From: Urechis unicinctus | Taxonomy: Eukaryota; Annelida; Polychaeta; Xenopneusta; Urechidae | Length of the DNA: 64,000 bases | Assembly: GCA_034190875.2 (NCBI GenBank) | Contig: CM067354.1 | Coordinates: 45,198,758 to 45,262,757, forward strand | Direction: 5' to 3' | Shown: one piece after another, positions 45,132-56,581 of the stretch | Numbering within the stretch: the stretch's first letter is position 1 | How the letters are laid out: each line of letters starts with the position of its first letter | The notes under the pieces: generated by a model | Database searches by the model: none | The model's input: the letters and a program-made list of their open reading frames with translations, nothing else | Told to the model about the DNA's origin: nothing | Position numbers and translations under genes: made by a program

Positions 45132-47754
45132 CAATACCGCATGGGATGTCATTGATATAGTACAGGAACAAACTAGGTCCTAGTACTGAGCCTTGGGGGA
45201 CGCCCGATTGTACCTTGACTGTGTCTGAGGTCTCCCCTTCAAGGATTACTGCTTGGGTTCTTCGGCGTAGGAATGCCTGTATCCACCGGTTGGTGCGTCC
45301 TTTGATGCCGTATCGGCCAAGCTTCTGGATGAGGAGACTGTGTGAGACCTTGTCGAACGCATTAGAGAAGTCCATCACAAGGACGTCTGTCTGCTTTCCG
45401 TTCTCCAGGTTTGAACTGATGTCATCTGTGAATTCGATAAGCTGCGACTCACAGGATCTGCCTTTGCCGAAGCCATGTTGTAGAGGGTACAGGATGTTGT
45501 TGTTTTCCCCATGCTGCATTATGTGGCTAGTGATGATATGTTCCATAATTGTACCGCATATGCATGTGAGTGAGATTGGACGGTAGTTTTCTGGGTTATA
45601 CTTGCTCCCTTTTTTGTAGATGGGTGAAACGTTTGCTGTCCGCCAATTATCAGGAATAGTGCTGGTATTGTGTGAATAGTTATAGATGATGGTAAGGATG
45701 GGAGCAATATGTGGTGACAGTTCCTTCAGTACCCGTGGATGGATGGAGTCTGGACCGGGTGCTTTGTGAGGATTAAGTGAGTTTAGAAGTTTCTCAATGC
45801 CAGGGGTGGTGATGATGATATCTGGCGCTGCTGGGTACTCATTGTCTGGCATGTAGTCTCCATCTTTGAATTCACTGGTTGTACATGAAATGTTCTCAGT
45901 GAATACAGATTGGAATTGTTCGTTAAGGATGTTAGCTTTATCTTTTGTATCAGTATGGAGATTGCCTTGCTTACGCAGTCCAGTGATTGTAGAAGAGTCT
46001 TTTTACTTATGCTTGATGAAGATCCAGAATCGTTTTGAGATGTTCTTGTTGTTTGCTGTATCAGTGCCCTGTGATGTGATCATGTTGTCAATGTATGACC
46101 AGTAAGCATGACGGTGTTTCTTCGGTAGGTGTTGCTTGGTTGACTTGAATTGCTTGATGTGAGCTGGGTCGTTGGACTTCTTTTTTCTTCTGTTGAGGCG
46201 ATCCCGCTTTTTGATCAGTTGCTTTATGTCTGGTGTTATCCAAGGAGCTGAATCTGTATGTTTGGCAGTTTTGTGTGGTATGTTGGAGTCAATGCTGGTT
46301 TTCAGATCAGATTTGAATGTCGTCCAAAGAACTTCAATATCCTCACCTTGTTCAGCTTGTTTGGCAACTTGTTGGAGTGTTTGGTTCCCAATGTGCATTT
46401 TTGTAGAGTGCAATGCGGCGTGGTGTCTGTTTGTGTGGTACTGATCGTATGTCGAACTCCATCAGTACTGCGTCGTGGTCCGAGATACCTGGAATTACGT
46501 TGGTTCTTAGTACCTTGCTTGGTACGTTGGTAAGGAGGAGATCAAGGATGTTGTTGTTTCGTGTGGGCTCTTCACTAGTTGCGTTAGACCGTTGTTATCG
46601 AGACATTCCAAGAATTTGTAATGGAGACGCGAGTGTACAGTGTTGGGCCGAAGTGTTCTTGATTTCCAGTCCCAACCTGGTAGATTGAAATCTCCACCAA
46701 CTAGTAAAGTTGAGTCGTTGGTAGACGAGGCTCTGTTAATAGATTCTTCGAATTGTTGTAGGCTGTGGTCATCACTGGTCTTCGGGTTATAGAATGAGCT
46801 TACGAGAAGGGTCTTGGATCCGACCAGGTTGATTTTTGCCCAAATGATATCACAGTCAGTATCAAGTTCAGGAACATCAGAACTGAGTAACGTATCTCTG
46901 ATGGCTAGTAGGACACCGCCGCCTGTACTGTTCGTTCTATCCTTACGCCAGAGTTTATAGTTTGAAGGAAAGATTTGGTTGTCGGTAATGGACTGGTCCA
47001 GCCAAGTCTCGGTAGCCATGATGATGTCAGGCTTGGTGCAATCGATGATGTTTTCGATTCTGTCTTGCTTTTTCTTAATAGACTGGCAATTGAGATTCAG
47101 TATTCGAAGTGGTGTGGCATGAAATGCCCGCTTCTTTACTGGTTGTACTTTACGTTCAGGTGTTGAAGAGTGTAGTGGCCGGATGAGGCGACTAGCGTCA
47201 GGACTTGGTAGGCTAGCGCTGCTGATAGACAGAATACTGTGTGGGTTGTTTGTAGAGATAGAATGGAGGTCGAAACATACGGTACTGAAGTTTGGGTTGT
47301 TGCATATAATGCAATCCCACATGATGGCGCTGTCATCATTCAGTATGCTGTATGTTCCAGTGTGGACCTCTTGGTAATCTATGTGGTACCACTGGTCGCA
47401 TGTGTCACAAACTACCGCGCTATGGTCACAAGTGACGGGTTGGTCACAGGTCCCGCATGGATAGACAGTGCTGTTGTAGTGAGTTGGACCTGGGTTGAGC
47501 TCAACATCGTTAGAGTTAGCCAGAAGTAACAAAGTCATGTAGATAAGAAGGCCCCTTAGCTTAATATACTTATCAGCTGGTAGTTTACATATTGAGAGTA
47601 AAAGTCTCATGAAATGACAACTTTTCACATCAGCATGGCTGCATACTAGTACTGGAGTATGAACTGATACCTTGTGGTCCTTTGGTAGGATGTGCTTCAC
47701 AAGAACAAACATCATAAGGAGGTGTAGAAGGAGAGTCATTGTTGGAATCTTCAA
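45132..47754 (-). pseudogene. LINE ORF2: 2A, PHD finger, endonuclease and N-terminal RT
   Basis: The frame 47754-46507 (415 codons) begins with a hydrophobic region, the 2A motif DVELNPGP (residues 83-90), then a PHD-type zinc finger (YPCGTCDQPV, VVCDTCDQWYHI, WDCIICNN) in which the Cys expected after WYHID is Tyr. The APE-type endonuclease follows: LNLNCQSI, ATETWLD (catalytic Glu), RKDRTNSTGGGV, SSFYNP and GGDFNLPGWDW. A frameshift near 46580 hides the final SDHDAVL box. A linker frame (46413-46003) and RT (45852-45124) follow, with NPHKAPGPDSIHPRVLK, MDFSNAFDKVSH (first catalytic Asp) and SGVPQGSVLGP. RT is cut by gypsy copy 3 right after NDIPCGI. At least two frameshifts besides the insertion make it dead. 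Confidence 0.85.
47485..47544 (-). other. 2A-like ribosome-skipping peptide in the LINE
   Basis: Codons 71-90 of ORF2 end in DVELNPGP, the core D-V/I-E-x-N-P-G-P of 2A peptides. The peptide bond between the last Gly and Pro is skipped so that two proteins arise from one frame. Hydrophobic residues (YMTLLLLANSN) precede it, as usual. Cleavage would leave a short hydrophobic N-terminal peptide and a PHD-EN-RT protein. Confidence 0.8.
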
Positions 47755-48290
47755 GTAGAGTATTGTTTACAACATTTACATGGAGGCCGCCATATTGGAA
47801 AGACCAGGATGTAGAACCGGGAGTCAGATCGTCTATACGAAAAATACGTAGGAATTCACCAGGACAGGGATTTACCAGTTGTTTCTACCCTCACAACGTG
47901 GATGTGATGTTCTTGTATCAATGTAGCTAGCTTCCAGCATCAGCGAAGAGAAAATAATAGAAAAAGAATTGAAAACACGGTCCGGAAGAAAAAAGACATA
48001 TCAGTTATCTCGTTGCATATTTTGTGCCACAACACGATAAATATACTCAGAGTATACTCTGTTTGGATCATTATGAATTGCATAATAGGCATTGCTAGTG
48101 AAAATATTATATATGAGGGTCGATTTATATAGAAATTCTTCGGAGTTCTGTAGTTGTCTGAATTGTTCCTCGCTTATTCGACCACAAAACACTGTATGGT
48201 CATAACGGTGGTGTAAACGTATCTAAATGGTATGTAAGCAGATTTTAAACTACACCCTACAAACTGTCTAGCTGGCTATTTATAATAAGT
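47755..48290. other. Upstream flank of the LINE, possible small exon
   Basis: Probably LINE 5' untranslated sequence up to about 47990, limit not visible. At 48192-48001 (minus) a 63-codon frame (ISEEQFRQLQNSEEFLYK, then NDPNRVYSEYIYRVVAQN) has ordinary amino-acid composition and could be the last exon of a gene (CAG just upstream), but no partner exon or domain is recognised. Confidence 0.35.
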
Positions 48291-48770
48291 ATGACCTACT
48301 CCTGGTCAGTCATTCGGTTACAGATTAACCTAACCCCCCCCCCATTTCATTTCGCTTTTTCGTACACATACTCTCATTCATCAAATCATACATTCATTGA
48401 CTTATTCATTTACTTTCAATACTTACTAACCCAACTTTTCACAATTGAATTATCACCCATGCATTTATTCCTGTACTTACCCACCCACTCACTCCCATAA
48501 TGGCTCCTATTTTACCTTTACTCACCCACTTACTTATCATTACTCACCCACTATACACACATCTACACATACACGCCTCAGCATGTAGACACCTCCACCC
48601 GCTTATGGACTATCAACCACTCACCCATTCACTCACGCATGCCCTTCATCAATCCGTACCTCCCCCTCGCCGACTCATTACCTCACATGCACCTGCACAC
48701 ACACCTATCTATTTGAGAACAATCACTCACTCAGTTAAAAATGTCAGAATATCAACATTCCGTTAGAAAA
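48291..48770. repeat. Low-complexity CA/CT-rich stretch
   Basis: Degenerate ACTCAC and CACCCA phrases dominate; the open frames (48291-48500 and 48500-48766) are products of this bias. Confidence 0.75.
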
Positions 48771-50589
48771 TTCTCTTTGAGTCACAATACAAGAACTTAA
48801 AAGAAGCTGAATTTGGTATGTATGAATACTCTTTTTTACTATAATTTTACTCCACCTAAATTAGACCAATTTAAACCCCGAGAACACTGCATACTGTGAT
48901 TTATTTTTTTATTTCCTTATAGGGTGTTTCTCTCTGAAGTTTAATTAATAATATTAATCATGTCACATCGCATCACACTTAATTTGACAAAATGTTGACA
49001 TTATTGTGTTTGTGTACCCAGAAGTCTCTGGGTACGACTTAAAGAAGATAACAATGGGCGGGTCTCCCTCATGTACTGGTCAGTAGATTGTTGCGTGTAT
49101 GCTATTCTTAATCATTGAATGTCAAGATATGTTCTGATATAGTTATATCAAATATATATTTTTGATATCTGAAGGTGTAAATGCATAATATTGATACTCA
49201 ATTCCTTGAAGGCGATGCAGAGGACTAAGTATCACAGGGAGATGCAAAGGACCCCGGCAATGTATCTGAAGAGGATGCAGAGGACCCCGGCAGAGGATGC
49301 AGACATAAAGCCATGGACTATTTATCTATCTCATTTGATATAAAGATATTCATTCAATTTGCTAGCTAGAGAATTGTAGTTGATAACACAATGCTGACAG
49401 CATTTTGCCATAATATACAAATGCGCAGACTCTAAAAATTAACAGTATTATTCAGGCCACTGCAGAACCTATGCTGAAGAGGATGTCGATGTCTTCAACA
49501 GAAAATTGTTGGATTTGGGCAAGGGCAAGTATCCCTGCAAACAATGGAGTCTCCAGTACAGGACGATGAGGGATAACCTATGCAAGATGTCGAAGGTAAA
49601 TGATAATTAAGATGTTTGGTACCATACTTGTATCATCATCTGTATCTTTTCCTGTCCTATATATATTTATGTTACAATCTTAAAATCAGCCCTGCATTAT
49701 CTTTGAGCCCTGTGGTATTATAGAATATCCTGTGCTATGTAAACTCAGTGGGGAATTGGAAGTGTATTAGGAAGTTTGGAAGTTATTAAAGTCTTTTAAT
49801 ATTGAATGTTTTGATGTCACCTTTTGTGATAAAGCAAGCCAGAGGCCTTAAATCATACATAAGACCTTATCGTGTCAATATCTCCTTGTAAACTACAATT
49901 CAGATCTGTATGGTCTCTGACCTCTGCTGAAATGTTATAATTATTTGCATAGATACCGGGTAAGTGAATATTTTCACCAGGCAAGTGGATTTTTGAGTTT
50001 TTATTTGATCTTGTCATAACTTATTAGTGAAAATAATAACAACATAGTATTATTCTATTACTCTTGTTCTGATATTTCATGATTAAGAGTTATTGTAGAT
50101 TTGGGATCAGTATGACTGTAGTTGATATGTGTGTTGCATTATCACCTGCAGTTGTGTTGTCTATGTGTGTTCAAATGATATTGGATCTGCATAAAAAGTG
50201 CATTCACACCGAATGATACATGCACCCCACAATCGGTGCATTATATATATCTGCTTTTCTGCCAGCTGATGTTGTGGGTCTGTTAACTGTTATTATCACT
50301 CTTTGTTGAATTTAAATATATTGCTTCAACCCACTGTTATATCTAATTAGTGATGATAATGACTGGATGATAATTAAACATACAAATAATGCTGTGCTTG
50401 TATATATGCAATAAAACATGGGAAAATTACAGCGTGTTAATCAATAGTTAATCTGTGTTGGCCTTCTGCACTGGGATCCTGGTAAAATTAGTTATAAATC
50501 TTCAAATAAGCTTGATGAAACTGGTGTCACCCATTAAAGAGATGGAATTGTCACTGAAATATTGCTGTTATAATAACTGCATTACAATC
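48771..50589. other. AT-rich non-coding DNA with one exon-like segment
   Basis: Mostly AT-rich and closed in all frames. At 49220-49300 the phrase GATGCAGAGGACCCCGGCA is repeated imperfectly. At 49456-49595 a segment lies between an acceptor-like TATTATTCAG and a donor-like AAG|GTAAAT and is open in one frame (TYAEEDVDVFNRKLLDLGKG, YPCKQWSLQYRTMRDNLC). No domain is recognised. Confidence 0.35.
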
Positions 50590-50594
50590 AATAA

Positions 50595-50885
50595 GCTCAC
50601 TCATGTAGCCCTCTTACTCACTCACCTACTCACCCATTCACTCACTCATGCATCATGCAGCCCTCTTACTCACTCACTCACTCACACACTCACTCACTCA
50701 CTCACCCACCCACTCATTCACTCGCTCACTCACTTGCTCACACACTCACCCACCCACTTACTCATACACCCACTCACTTGTGCATCACTCGCTCACACAC
50801 TCACTAACGCAGCCCTCTCACTCACTAGCTCACTCACTCACTCACCCACTCACTCACCCTCTCACTCACTCACACAGCTCTTCCA
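50595..50885. repeat. (CTCA)n microsatellite
   Basis: About 290 bp of CTCA/CACTCA units with interruptions (AGCCCTCTTACTCA recurs). Ser-His-Thr-Leu ORFs across it are artefacts. Confidence 0.9.
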
Positions 50886-51690
50886 CTCACCCACAGTTAC
50901 AGCTACTCAATGTTCGATCACTACAGCCAGTATTCAGCCACTAATCAATAATCCTTAAACAATCTATCTTCCATCGCAGTTCTTCTTACGGTAGGATACA
51001 CTTGAGTCCTTGTAGTCCGTAATTTACTGTTCGTGTTGCGAGGTGCTGTATAATTTACACTCTCAAAACTTGTCTCAGAAGGCCGTCGTCAGCGTTTACT
51101 TATCGTACTCATATATATAATTGCTTCTTACTTCAGTTTTTCTCAGTTATCTGCATTTGGCCTCAACACTTAAACGATCGTATAGCTTGCTTTTTTCATA
51201 TCTTGCTATACTAATTCATGTATTACCTTCACTCAGTAGAATGGGTTTTGCCCACTCATTGACCATGACAAGTTAAATTATCATTAGTCTCTCAAACGGG
51301 TACATTTGGAGTCATAACAAAGGTCTGTGGGTTTATTGAACCGCATATCTGCGACAGACTTGTGATTGAATCTAAATTTGTCGATTCCACTTTTCCACAG
51401 CCGGAGATAGTCGTTCCATCGTGTGGACATGAACAGCACCGGACTTCCCAGTACCTCATGCCCCATCCTGAAATCACTTATCCTTCCTTTTTCTCTTTTG
51501 AATTAGCGCATCCCCCGGACGAGTTCGTAAATCTTTCATCCAGCAATAAAATTCCCTGGTATAGCTACATAAAGCACCCAATACCGACAGAGGACGGCTG
51601 CATAGACTGCAGGCACCCAAGTCAATTCATTCAACAAGCGCGTTCGGCAGTGTTCGGTTTCGCCTTACTCATGTATATATATATATACTA
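50886..51690. other. Unrecognised DNA, one weak ORF
   Basis: A frame at 51362-51709 (+) has varied composition (PSCGHEQHRTSQYLMPHPEI, then IKHPIPTEDGCIDCRHPSQF), but it has no recognised domain and runs into the TA run and foldback element. It is perhaps an exon; no clear splice sites. Confidence 0.3.
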
Positions 51691-52015
51691 TTATGTCTTC
51701 CAACGATAGTTGCTTTAGCCAGAATTTTTGTTGTTGTTGTTGTTCTCCAGTCAAGGTTTTTCGGGCTTTTCTCCGGAACGGTTAAACATATCAACATGAA
51801 ATTTTGGGGAATGATAGATCAAGTTGGGACACAACTGCCGATCCAGTTTGACGCGCATGCGCAGTGTTGGAGGCTTATGGGATCGATTTTTCGTCGATTT
51901 TTTCCCTCATTTTCTACGACTATCTCCTCCATAACTACTGCAGTTACGAACATATGAATTATATGGTTGTAACATGGAATAGGCGAAAAAAATACTTGTT
52001 TTCACCTTTTGTACT

Positions 52016-52207
52016 TTGTATAATGACATGTATTTTAGAGTACCTATCGCGATTTTTGCTACGAGTTCTCTCCTCGCTGATATCTCTGAAACGGCTGTAT
52101 TTAAGCACATGAAATTTTGTCAGTATTTAGAACTTGGCCTCGTGATAATGATTGTAACAGTATTTTTAGCATTCACAGTAACAAAAAACAGTAAAAAGGA
52201 CGATTAG
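52016..52207 (+). CDS. 63-codon ORF with a membrane segment inside repeat R
   Basis: Open here and, in the inverted arm, at 53131-53322 (minus) with about five amino-acid differences; closed in copy 1 (10520-10690). The C-terminal half (ELGLVIMIVTVFLAFTV) would make one transmembrane helix followed by a Lys-rich end (TKNSKKDD). Most differences between the two arms change the amino acid, which does not suggest selection. I recognise no family; it may be chance. Confidence 0.2.
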   Translation: MYNDMYFRVPIAIFATSSLLADISETAVFKHMKFCQYLELGLVIMIVTVFLAFTVTKNSKKDD

Positions 52208-52589
52208 TTTCAAGGTTTTCTACTGCAGCAGCTTAGCGCGCCGGCTAACTGCAGGTGCTGTTTAAGTAGGCCAAACCTTACGTAATCGACCAGAGGCATT
52301 CATCGCTTGCCCTGGCTGGGTTTGCATTGACTTGGCTAGGGGTCATGTCAAATTGACTTGGCTAGGGGTCATGTCAAAACAGGCTAAACTTTTACGTAAT
52401 CGACCAGCGGCATTTATCACTTTCGTCGGCTCAATATGTCTTTGGCATAGGGGTCATGTCAAAAATCTAAGCGTAATATACCAGCTCTCCTCGGTCCGTA
52501 TGTATATACTGTCTTTTTGTCTCAGCGACAGCGTGCACTGGATGTCCCCCGTGCAATCAAAGCGGGTATATATACACAAACACACAGGC

Positions 52590-52765
52590 ACGCACACACA
52601 TATATATATGTATACACACATATAAGTGTGTGTTCTGTATATATCTATATATATGTATATATTTATATACATACATCTATATATATATATATATGTTATA
52701 TAGAGAGAGGTATATAGATATTTAGATATATATAGATAGAGATATATATATATATATACGTATAC

Positions 52766-52822
<57 letters not shown>

Positions 52823-52830
52823 CATATTCG
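52590..52830. repeat. TA/CA-rich centre of the foldback element
   Basis: ATATATAC, CACACA and ATAGAGAG phrases in irregular order between the two arms. Confidence 0.85.
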
Positions 52831-53609
52831 CTGAGACATAAAGACAGTATACACGGACCGATAATAGCTGGTAACGCGCACTATTATAAGATCACAAGCT
52901 GCTGCCGCTTAGATTTTTGACATGACCCCTAAACCAAGTCAATACACGGCGAAAGCGATGAATGCTACCGCTGATTGATTACGTAAGGTTTAGCCTGTTT
53001 TGACATGACCCCCTACCCAAGTCAATGCAATCCCAGCCAAGGCCTTTGGTCGATTACGTAAGATCTGGCCTACTTAAACACGAACTGCTGTTAGCCTGCT
53101 GCTAAGCTGCTGCAGTAGAAAACCTTGAAACTAATTGTCCTTTTTGCTGTTTTTTGTTACTGTGAATGCTAAAAATACTGTTACAATCATTATCACGAGG
53201 CCAAGTTCTATATACTGACAAAATTTCATGTCCGTAAATACAGCCGTTTCAGAGATATCAGCGAGGAGAGAAGTCGTAGCAAAAATCGCGATAGGTACCC
53301 TAAAATACATGTCATTATACAAAGTACAAAAGGTGAAAATAAGTATTTTTTTCGCCTATTCCATGCTACGATAATTGCTTGTTACAACCATATAACTCAT
53401 ATGTTCGTAACCGCAGTAGTTATGGAGGAGATAGTTACAGAAAATGGGGGAAAAAATCGACGAAAAATCCATCCCATAAGCCTCCAACACTGCGCATGCG
53501 CGTCAAATTGGATCGCCAGTTGTGTCTCAACTTGATCTATCATTCCCCAAAATTTCATGTTGATATTTTTAACCGTTCCGGAGAAAAGCCCGAAAAACCT
53601 TGACTGGAG

Positions 53610-53643
<34 letters not shown>

Positions 53644-53688
53644 TGGCTAAACCAATATGTCTTCCAACTATCGTTGGAAGACATAATA

Positions 53689-54141
53689 ATAAGTATTATC
53701 TAAGTAATTTTACTATATGTGTTGTTTATCAAATATGATATTTGAAAAATTATGCGCATAATTTACCATGAATAATGACTCACAATATAGTGTCACAATG
53801 GCGCTATAAATATATTATACTTCAAGTTTTCACTAATAAATTCTTCACTGACAGTGCTCTTCTGAGACTGATCATATCACTGTGGAATTTAAGTATGATA
53901 TAACATCAGTTTGGGTAATATATATGTATATACGTAATCGACCAGTAACGTGGGTGTGTGTGTTTGTGTGCATCGAAACATATTCGTATTTATCAAACTA
54001 AGCTATGTACGACTACAATTGAGTAAATAACTCCAAAATGGTCACTGCTACGGAGCACGTCGTCCTCATAGGATCTTTTACATCCCTTTTCAAAGATGGG
54101 ACCGCCATTTGTACATGATCATCCGAGTCACGAGTCAGGTT
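53689..54141. other. AT-rich non-coding DNA
   Basis: No gene, repeat or RNA recognised here. Confidence 0.5.
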
Positions 54142-54214
54142 GTCTCACCTTGGAGTCGAACCCACAGCCTGTGGATCAAAAGGCGAAGCAGTAAACCACC
54201 AAGCCACTGAGACC
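54142..54214 (-). repeat. tRNA-like sequence, probably a SINE head or tRNA pseudogene
   Basis: 73 nt on the minus strand. GTCTCA and TGAGAC can form the acceptor stem, the box B GGTTCGACTCC is perfect, and a box A-like TGGCTTGGTGG is near the 5' end. The anticodon arm pairs GCCT/AGGC but with a loop too long for a functional tRNA, and the T stem is weak. This is best read as an RNA polymerase III promoter of a tRNA-derived SINE or a decayed tRNA. Confidence 0.5.
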
Positions 54215-54219
54215 GGCTT

Positions 54220-54546
54220 AGTGCAATTCCCTCGGCTTTGTATTGACTTGGTTAAGGGTTCATGTCAAAACATCTGCTAAGGGGTCATATCAAAACATCT
54301 AAGGGACATCTATCCAAAAATAGTGCGCGTTACCAGCTCCCCTCGCTGACATCTATCGTAAACGTGTGCGGCGCATAGGGTTTCTTAACAAGGCGCAATC
54401 ACAGACCCGATTGCTAAACTAATAGGTCAAGAATTCATTTTGTTTAGAGATAACATTTGTTTGTGTAATATTGTTGATACCGTATTGCCGGTCGTCCAGG
54501 CTTGCCATTGGAAGACATGCCGTTGGCGTTCCTGCCGAATCTAGTT
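54220..54546 (+). repeat. R-like fragment followed by repeat Q, copy 2
   Basis: 54230-54350 has the phrases GTATTGACTTGG, AGGGGTCATATCAAAACATC and TTACCAGCTCCCCTC found in R (10900-10975). 54389-54546 is the second copy of Q (first at 13134-13293). Confidence 0.7.
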
Positions 54547-55506
54547 TTACATGCCACTGTCGCTCGGGGAACGAACGCACTCGTCGAATGCCTGTGGTAT
54601 CAACCAGCGATGCTTCCAGAATATCCTCACACTTAAACTGATGAAGTCAGTCGCATGCGGTCAAGGTATATTCCCCCGGGTTCCGCGAGAATGCCTTCTC
54701 TTTTTTTAACAGTAAATTCCGCTAGATTGGATTGCGTTTTCTTTACCCGGCCGCTCTTAAGCATACAATCGCGCAGGCCCGCTGCATTGGGGTATCTTTT
54801 CTGTTGCTAATACTTTCAAGTCCTCGATTCCGTTTGGTTGACCAGTTGCCAAGAATGTAAACATTTGACAGCCTCAAGAATATAAATCTTGGCTTACAAA
54901 GGGATGTCGTTATAATCCCATCCGACCCCACATTGCACCTGCAAAAAGGTGCGATAACAGCCAGATTGGCTCCAACAACAGGGGATCCTAATAATAATGA
55001 ATATCTACGCCCTGCACTTTATTTTTTTTCCTAGCTGGTGAATCATCCATATGTTATATCTTCAGTTATTCTCTAAACAATTATACAAGTTTGATATTCA
55101 TACTATTAGTGGTCACTGATACAATTGCTTCCCAAGCATGACTAGAACGTTAAAGAGAAAATGTGTTAATTGCGACAGTTCTAAATTCGTACATAGATTT
55201 TCACGATTTTTTGCAGAGAGTAAGCTCGTATATAGAGCTAACGTTATGTAAAATAAAAAGTATAGGTCACTGGTGTAAATTTCTGAGCATGGCGAATTTA
55301 AGATCCACATGTTAAGCCAATGGGAATTAGGCGTTTTTGATAATATTTTGGTCCGACAGAAAAGTTCATACAGCAAATTACATTATATTTTACATACAGA
55401 CAGAACAATATCTGCTTTACAAAAAATCAAGAAAATGATGATGTCTCGCCGCACACTACGGAAAGCCATTTATGAATTTATTGTTAATTTTTCTCCAGAA
55501 TGACGT
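54547..55506. other. Unrecognised DNA
   Basis: No gene or repeat recognised. Short ORFs on both strands (54743-54931, 55113-55376, 55309-55503) show no domain. Confidence 0.45.
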
Positions 55507-56213
55507 CAAACCTCCATAAAAAACAATTGATCGCTGAGTTTTGAAGTAAACTTGGTAATATGGTGCAGTGATATATGTACTATGAACAGAATTTAAAAAA
55601 ATGATAGGTCCGTGTAGTCTATGGGAAACCACAATGGATTTTTGGTTGCATCCCGTGAGTGCGGTCTATTACAATATTCAAACCTCCATAAAAAAAATTT
55701 GACCACTGACTTTTGAAGTAAACTTGGTAATATGGTGCAGTGATATATGTACTATGAGCAGAATTTAAATAAATGATAGGTCCGTGTAGTCTATGGGAAG
55801 TCACAATGGATTTTGGGTTGTATCCCGTGAGTGTGGTCTATTATAATACTCAAACCTCCATAAAAAAAATTTGACCACTGACTTTTGGAGTAAACATGGT
55901 AATATGGTGCAGTGATATATGTACTATGAACAGAATTTAAAAAAATTATAGGTCATCGAAGTCTATGGGTAACCACAATGAATTTTTGGTTGTATTCCGT
56001 GAGTGTGGTCTATTACAATATTCAAAACCTCCATAAAAAAATTTGACCACTGACTTTTGAAGTAAACTTGGTAATATGGTGCAGTGATATATGTACTATG
56101 AACAGAATTTAAAAAAATGATAGGTCCGTGTAGTCTATGGGCAGCCACAATGGATTTTTGGTTGTATCCCGTGAGTGTGGTCTATTACAATATTCAAAAC
56201 ATCCATAAAAAAG
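55507..56213. repeat. Satellite-like array, four units of 172 bp
   Basis: Units begin with CAAACCTCCATAAAAA at 55507, 55679, 55851, 56023 and a partial one at 56195, spacing exactly 172 bp each time. The shared parts include GGTAATATGGTGCAGTGATA and GTAGTCTATGGG; units differ at scattered bases. Similar ORFs in two units are artefacts of the repeat. Confidence 0.9.
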
Positions 56214-56581
56214 TCATTTATATTTGAATAGCTTGGATTGTGTCGGTCATCATGTGTGACTTTGATCTAAACTCAACAGAAATATTTCGTCGCTATGCGT
56301 GCAGAAATTACTTAGAAGTCAACTCGTTGCAGTGCAGACGCGGGCGCGAAAATACGCACAGTACGTCAAATGTGGTTCGCGCCAAAGGACGCGCAGTTAC
56401 GCGACGGTCGCTGGGTGGCATTATTGTAGCATTTCCCTTTATCAAGGACCCCTGGCCAACACATTTCTATGATGATGATAATCCTGACTTCCCTAAGAAA
56501 ATGCCCCCAAGCCTAAGTTGATGATCGCAAACAAGATGGTCCCCGCAAACTATGATGACGATCTCCACTCACGAAATGACA
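56214..56581. other. Unrecognised DNA with a 93-codon ORF
   Basis: ORF 56240-56521 (+) has a basic middle (VVRAKGRAVTRRSLGG) and an acidic Pro-rich end (FYDDDNPDFPKKMPPSLS). No domain recognised; it ends 60 bp before the integrase fragment. Confidence 0.3.

Larger units (their letters stand above)
34561..47990 (-). mobile_element. CR1-type LINE, split by gypsy copy 3
   Basis: Read on the minus strand: possible 5' untranslated part (47990-47755), ORF with 2A peptide, PHD finger, endonuclease and RT (47754-45132), gypsy copy 3, then the rest of RT and the C-terminal domain (35479-34599) and a short 3' end near 34561. The LINE sequence GGTATTG|ATGCCACAG is restored when the gypsy element and one CAAT are removed. 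The 5' limit is not defined. Confidence 0.8.
51691..53686. mobile_element. 2-kb foldback element with TA target duplication
   Basis: The termini TTATGTCTTCCAACGATAGTTG (51691) and the inverse CAACTATCGTTGGAAGACATAA (ending 53686) are flanked by TA on both sides (51689-51690, 53687-53688), as in Tc1/mariner-type insertion. The arms of about 860 bp are inverted copies of repeat R (51753-52580 and 52830-53605) around a TA/CA-rich centre. There is no transposase. The right end also has a second inverted copy of the terminus, so that ATGTCTTCCAAC and GTTGGAAGACAT form a hairpin at 53657-53684. Confidence 0.75.

Noticed and set aside
50455..50958. 167-codon ORF rich in Ser, His, Thr and Leu
   Set aside because: Product of the CTCA microsatellite.
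54142..54214. Functional tRNA gene
   Set aside because: Anticodon loop is too long and the T stem is poor, so a tRNA-like SINE or pseudogene is more likely.
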